Shown here piece by piece: positions 42,701-45,700 of a DNA stretch of 64,000 nt (within the stretch, counting starts at the first letter, position 1; each line of letters begins with the position of its first letter). Both the position numbers and the translations under genes were made by a program. The notes beneath the pieces were generated by a model. That model worked only from the letters and a program-made list of their open reading frames with translations, did no database searches and was not told the DNA's origin. Source of the stretch: CAYZXT01 sp964482515 (GTDB taxonomy: Bacteria > Elusimicrobiota > Elusimicrobia > FEN-1173). The stretch is taken from the NCBI GenBank assembly GCA_964482515.1, contig CAYZXT010000003.1, positions 91,519 to 155,518 on the forward strand. Reading direction: 5' to 3'.

Positions 42701-45700
42701 TGGTTCTTCTTCCAGACCGCCCGCTGTTGATGGCCGCTTCGAGCAGGCGCGCCGTCCGGTAATGGACCTCCTGCAGCAGGCGAGAATTTTCGGTCTCATC
42801 CGCCGCCTTCCCTCGTTGCGAGAGGAGATTGACGACCGCGTCGTACTTGGTTTTGAATTCGGCTTCCGATATCCCCGCGTACTCGCCATCGATGGCGGAG
42901 CGTGTTTCGTTCGAGAGGAGGGCAAAATCGTCTATCGACGGCGCCAGCGTCGCGGAGCGCGCGAGAAAAGGCAGTCGGGCGGCAAAGGCCGCAAGCCGCT
43001 GCAGGAACTGCGCGAACTTGGAGGGCAGGGGGCGATACAGCATCAGCGCTCGGCCGTCCGACAGGCCCACGCGATGCCAGTTACGATCGGCGCTGGCGGC
43101 CTGCCCGATAAAAAGACCCGTGTTCAGGTAGTTTCGGACGTGGCCGGCCAACTCGCCCTGCGGGACGACGCGGTAGCGGAAGGCGGCCCCGTTTGCCCGG
43201 ATGTCTTTCTGTTCCGCCAAAAATTTCTCCAGGCGCTGTGCTTCATTTTCTGGAACCGTCATTCTGTTCGGCTCGGCGACGGCTTCGAGGAAATCCTCCA
43301 TGTCGCTCAGCACGGCGGTCCGCTCGTTCCGGGTCATGGGCAGGCGGCTGACCGCGGGGATGAGACTGTTCATGACCAATATCCCGGAAAGGGACACGGC
43401 CACAACGACGAGGGAAGAAAGGCCGGCCGTCAATCCGGCCAGGATGACGCCGATCACCACCAAAGCGAGCACACCGAAGGCGATGGAAGGGATTGTCAGA
43501 TAGGTGAGGAACGAGGGCTCGGCCTCTGCAGTCGCTCGGGCGCGCCGCTCTTCGGCCGCGTCGATCAGGCGCTGCGCCGCGGATGTTTGCGTGGCTCCCG
43601 AGCCAGCGGCGCCGCCGGGTGCTTTCTCCCCGGGTATCGCGACAGTCATGCCTTCGGGCGTGACCGCGACGGCCCGAGGAGATGAGAAAAACTCAACGAC
43701 GTTCGTTCCGACGTTCTTTAGGGCATTCACGACCTTGCCAGGGGAGGTGGCCAGGGCTAGCAGCGAGTCCAGGCGCGATGTCGAGGTCACCACTAGGACG
43801 ATGTCGTTCCCCACACGCATCTCGGCCGGCTCGCTGTTCTCCGGAAGCATGCCGCTCTTGCGAAGCGCCCTCACGGCTTCCTCTTTCCCCTTCTCGTTCG
43901 TCAGGCTGATGAAGAGGGTGGTCTTCGTCCCGTCACGGACGAGAAGCTTCAACTGGTCGATGGTTTTGGTGTCTGTGATTTCGACGTTGATCAAACGACC
44001 GATACGCTTTTGCAGGTCGCGCCAGTCGTCCGTGGTGGCGCGGTGCATCCGTTCGCGCCAGAGCTTGGGAGTAAGAATGGCGGACAGGACGGCCACCGCG
44101 CGTTTCACGGTCTCGGTGCGGAGCGGGCTGACGAAAGTGTTGGGGCTGAGGCCGGGGGACGCCACCAGGTAAATCTTTTCGCCGCGCAGGACCTTTTCCA
44201 GGGGCAGCGGATCGCGGGCCAGGATGTCGAGATACTTGTTCTCCTTCGGAACATTCTCGATCTTGGGGGTGACGACGACGTAGGAAACGCCCCGCTGCCG
44301 AAGCAGGTGCGTCAGTCCGTCCGAGTGGAACCCGCCGGCGACCAAGACCGCGGCCTTTGTGTTCTGGCTGTTGATCTTGTCCATCATGTTCTGCACCAGG
44401 GCCTGGTTACGCTCCGTGGCCAAGGAGCAGAAAGCTTCATAGGGCTTCATCTTCTCGGCGAAGTCGCTGGGGGCGAGCAGCGGAACGGTCAAGGACAAGG
44501 CCGCGCCGATGCTTTTCATTTCCTCCGCGAGACGAAGGATGTCCGCCTTGTGGTCCAGGTAAAACTCCCAGTCCGCCGGCGTTAGGCTGTGTTGCGATAT
44601 CTTTTCCAGGAGCATCAAATTGCGCGAGGCGTTCACAAGCCGCTTTTGCTCCGGCGTGCGGGCCAAGGAATCCTGTACGTTCTGCTCGAGCCTGGTCAGT
44701 TCGCCCAGCAGCTCGTTGCGGTTGATCTGCTCCGCCAATAACACGTAGGTGATGTAGGAGCTCAACTGGCCGAAGCGCTCCAGCGGGATGCCGTTGTCCG
44801 CGCAGATCTTGCGTAGGAAGCGGTGGTAGTCCCCGTATCCCATGCGGCCCATGCGGTAGAGCATGCTCTGCTGGACCAGGATCGACAGCTGTTGTTCCGA
44901 AAGCTTTCTGGCCAGGATTTCCACCAGCCGCACGCGCTCGCGTTCGACCTGCTTGAAGTCCAGCATTTCCTCCCACTGGAGCGCGTCGAGGAGTACCTGC
45001 AAGTTGGGATAGGCCAACCGGTCTGTTTGGCCGGCGTACATGAGATAACGGACGTAGGGACCGAGGTTTTCCTCGCGGTTTCGGTAGGCATTGAAGTGTC
45101 GGTCGAACATCTTGAGCGCGGTGGAGTAGGACGCGGCCTCCAGACGGCCGATGGTATGGCGCGCCTCACTCAAGAAACCGTCCAACCGTGCAGTTTCCGG
45201 AAGGGAGTTTTTGAATGCCTGAACGTTCCGTTCGTAGAGTTCCAAGTCCTCAGCGCCCCAAAGGAGCGGCGGCTCGGCGGCGGTCAGCCCGGTGTATTCC
45301 GGCCCGCCGATATATCCCTCGGCCAGGAAATAGTCCGCGATGCGCTTCATGACCTCGGGTTCCGCGGCGGCCCGATAAGGGTCCAAAGCGAAGGCCCCCT
45401 GCGCGCCTTCCATTCCGACCAGGCTCACGCCGCGTTGTTCCCTCAGGTTTTGGATCATGGCCGCGATGTTGCGCTGCGCGTCCGTGATCCCGTGGGCGTC
45501 CTGGATGTGGATGATCAACGGCGAGTTGACCGCTTTTGCGATGTAGACGTCTCTGATCGCGCCGTAGGGAAGAATGAGTGTGGACAGCCAGGTGGGGGCA
45601 TTGGTTGTTTTTGTCTGGGCCCCGTTCGAGACGGCGACCTTGTCGGCGGAGAAAACAACGCTGGGCTCGTGCCCCAGGGAATGGTTCACGGAGGCGTTTT

